Part shown: positions 61,481 through 64,000 of the stretch, piece by piece
How the letters are laid out: each line of letters opens with the position of its first letter
How positions within the stretch are numbered: position 1 is the first letter of the stretch
Assembly: GCA_024138025.1 (NCBI GenBank)
Contig: JAMXBD010000012.1
Span: 1,612,001 to 1,676,000 of the forward strand
Source: Combretum micranthum
Lineage: Eukaryota; Streptophyta; Magnoliopsida; Myrtales; Combretaceae
DNA length: 64,000 bases
Direction: 5' to 3'
The notes under the pieces: model-generated
What the model was told of the DNA's origin: nothing
The model's input: only the letters and a program-made list of their open reading frames with translations
The model's database searches: none
Position numbers and translations under genes: made by a program

Positions 61481-61923
61481 CTATTGTTCCAATATCAGAC
61501 CATCTAATTTATCATCTGATTATTTAGATAATCGAATTTAAAAACTGACACGATGAATTAAATAGTGATGATACCTGGAACATGGAATACTAATCCATGA
61601 AACATTAATGTATGAAGTCATTTCATACAATAAAATGGGCAAAACAAAAGGAAGAATCTCCTGCGGAAGAAATAAACAAGAAAGGAAATGGAAATTAAAT
61701 GTAAAGTTGAGACAGAAAGTAAATACTTAATACACACCCATACCTTTTTCCTCTTTTTTTCTTTTTCTTTTCCTTGTAGTTTATTTTTTTTGCATTAAAA
61801 TTGGATTGCTTCTTATGTGCTACACAAAGTACAACTCAATTCCTCTCATAATTAGGAACAGAGAATACATGGAAAGGAATAGATGCTGGGGCTTAAGTAG
61901 AATTCTCATCAGAGATATGACAA

Positions 61924-61946
61924 AGAGAGAGATAGAGAGAGAGAGG
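61924..61946. repeat. (GA)n tract in WOX9 upstream region
   Basis: A GAGAGAGATAGAGAGAGAGA run; a second GA/CT-rich patch lies at 62036-62094. On the - strand these are CT-rich. GAGA-type tracts can recruit BBR/BPC factors in plants, but that role is inferred. Confidence 0.5.
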
Positions 61947-62109
61947 ACGGAAAAGCAAAAATTAAAAAGGATGTAGTAGTACCCTTTAATGCAGAAAATG
62001 AAGTGTATGTGTGTATGTGCAACTGAAGATTGTTCAGAGAGGGAAAGAGAGTGAAGAGGTGTGATTGATCTGATCACTTTGTCTCTTTCTCTCTATATTT
62101 TATACTTAA

Positions 62110-64000
62110 AAAAAAAAAATTCTGTTCAGTTGCAGTGTATTGATGATGGAAGTTTGTGTTTCGAGAAGGTGGAGAGTTATGTATATATAATATATATCTA
62201 CATAAATATTATAAATAAATTACATGTATTGAGTTCATAATAAATAATTCTTAAATGGTAAGAGGTTGTTGTGGAGACATAAATACGTGTTTGCCTTTGA
62301 AAGTCAACAAAAGTTGTGTTAAGGCTTGTTAGGGTTTTACTAGGAAGCGGTGTATGTTGTGTTGTAGTTGAAATTAATTGCACTATTTGGTATTTTCATG
62401 GGGCTATGGCAAAAGAGTTAATCCATTTGAATTGACTCGAGGTTAATTAAAGTTATAACTGCAGTTATCTAAAACGAAGTTTTCTTCTTTTCTTCCATTT
62501 TTTTGTTGATTTCAGTCTCAATCATATGACTTGTGGTTAATTAAATTTATAATTGTACTTATCCAAAAGGTTCTTTCATTTTGGTTGTGGATTTTGGTCT
62601 AATTCAATGTATTATTTGACTGCTAAGATTGCTATATGAGTCAATGCAATGAGAATAATTTCAAAACTTAGACGATGGATTATGCAATATTATCAATGGA
62701 ATTGTATACAATTTTTATGTGCCTTGTGCAAAAGAGACAATTTACAATAATTTTTCTTTCTTTCTTTCTGTTTTTTTTTTGGCATATGTTAGTATACTAT
62801 ATTTTCTTAAAAGATTACCATTAACTTGATAACTTTATCTCTAATAATATACTTTTATTTTGAAAACAAAATTAAGCTATATTTGAAAAAAAATTCTTTA
62901 TTATTAAGAATGGATAAATTAGGATAACCTATTATATTTCTTCACTCCATGTACTTAAGCGTGTCTTTTAAATGCAATACCAATATACAAAGCACCATGG
63001 AAAATCAACTTTTGGCATCTTAAAAAAATTAGTGCACATCAAAAGCGAGCTTGTTGACATTACAACCTTTTTTAGCTAATCCAACAACATTTGTACAATT
63101 AGATTAAGTTTTGTTGGTTTTCATACATACAAAATTAACTAAACTTTAATTTTATCTCTTCTTGCTCTAGGAGAGATGAGACAAAATGTCTTGTTTTGCA
63201 CTAAGTGTTTCATATGAAACCTACACGAACACAACCTTTCGAATTTTTCTCAATTTATATTTAATTTGACATACTATAGATTTGTTGTAACAAAACTTTT
63301 TGTCTCGTAAGACCCTTCCGTAATCCATGACAATACTTGCAGCATAGGCATTGTTGGGGCAAAAAGTTGGCCAAACCCTTTTTGGTTGAATTTTTACTCA
63401 AGGAGAGAATAAGAGAAAACTTATGTATGTTCCCTACCAAAACAATTCAAGAAATTTAAGATACAAACAAAGGAAATTATATTCAATGATCATTAAACCA
63501 GTTTTATGTAACTTACGCTATTCTTTCAATAACATCAATTTTAAGAGTTTTATTCTTATATGAAAAAGCAATACATAAAAAATATGAAACATCTTGATTA
63601 AATTTCAATTAGCAAGTAAAAGATCTTAATAGTATAAAGATCATCCACTTTAACACTTAACATATCACATCAGCAACAAATGATCGATATCTTCTTTTTA
63701 GATCACTTTTATTAACTAGTACATCTTTTGTTTTCTTTTTAAATTACCAAGATTATCCATTGTGTATTCAAACTCGATATCAAACATTCATCCTCACTCA
63801 TTTAGTTTTTCCTACTTATATGTTGAATTTTTATTTTGCATTCATATAATGGACGGTTGCACACACACACATAAAAATTTCACAAAGATATAATGGTGCA
63901 AATATAAGTATGTTGTTATGTGGTAGTAAATTAAACTAGGATGATTTCATCTTTTGTTTGTTAATACGAGAAGACTTTGACCAAGTATAGTTTTTGTTGG
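62110..64000. other. intergenic, upstream of WOX9
   Basis: AT-rich DNA; no gene, bounded repeat or RNA gene seen. Confidence 0.5.

Noticed and set aside
1..64000. CRISPR array, bacterial operon or phage module
   Set aside because: The window is plant nuclear DNA; no regularly spaced short repeats or tightly packed co-directional genes exist.

Overview
The window reads as nuclear DNA of a eudicot plant. It is strongly AT-rich, genes are sparse and carry GT..AG introns, and the spaces between genes are filled with decayed retrotransposons, small DNA transposons and one fragment of plastid DNA. One gene is clearly a WOX9-type WUSCHEL-related homeobox gene. The species cannot be told from the sequence.

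Layout. Positions 1-2960 hold small hAT-like and other MITE-type elements. Positions 3016-13625 are a nest: an old Ty1/copia element on the + strand is split inside gag by a 7.7 kb LTR element on the - strand (3436-11131). The inner element carries gag and protease remnants but no reverse transcriptase, RNase H or integrase. Its 5-bp target duplication (atcac) and tRNA-Asp-type primer site are visible. Positions 13626-19575 have no gene; part of this (about 14860-17420) looks like a degenerate long terminal repeat. Positions 19576-25573 hold a 5'-truncated chromovirus (Ty3/gypsy) pol on the - strand, flanked by two 1.5 kb direct copies of one sequence, each containing the same hAT-like MITE. 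A LINE RNase H remnant lies near 26.4-26.8 kb. Positions 29049-34500 are a well-bounded LTR retrotransposon (TSD gagtt, initiator-Met primer site) in which pol is replaced by about 2 kb of unrecognised reading frames.

Genes. (1) 36641-41878, +, eight coding exons, 621 codons: a predicted plastid-targeted, single-pass membrane protein of a plant-specific family I cannot name with confidence, with telo-box motifs just upstream. (2) 47870-48262, +, one exon, 130 codons: a small tail-region membrane protein of unknown role. It lies downstream of a nuclear insertion of plastid DNA from the psaJ-rpl33 region (about 47003-47478). (3) 57661-61224, -, three exons, 404 codons: WOX9-like homeodomain transcription factor. 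Nothing suggests that the three genes work together; they are ordinary neighbours. Positions 48263-57660 and 61350-64000 are intergenic, with a Tourist-like MITE, a 0.45 kb tandem duplication, a GAGCTCG-rich relic and microsatellites.

No rRNA gene, tRNA gene or CRISPR array was seen. The strongest candidates for something undescribed are the unknown cargo of the 29.0-34.5 kb retrotransposon, the 1.5 kb duplication flanking the truncated chromovirus, and the pol-less gag-protease element.
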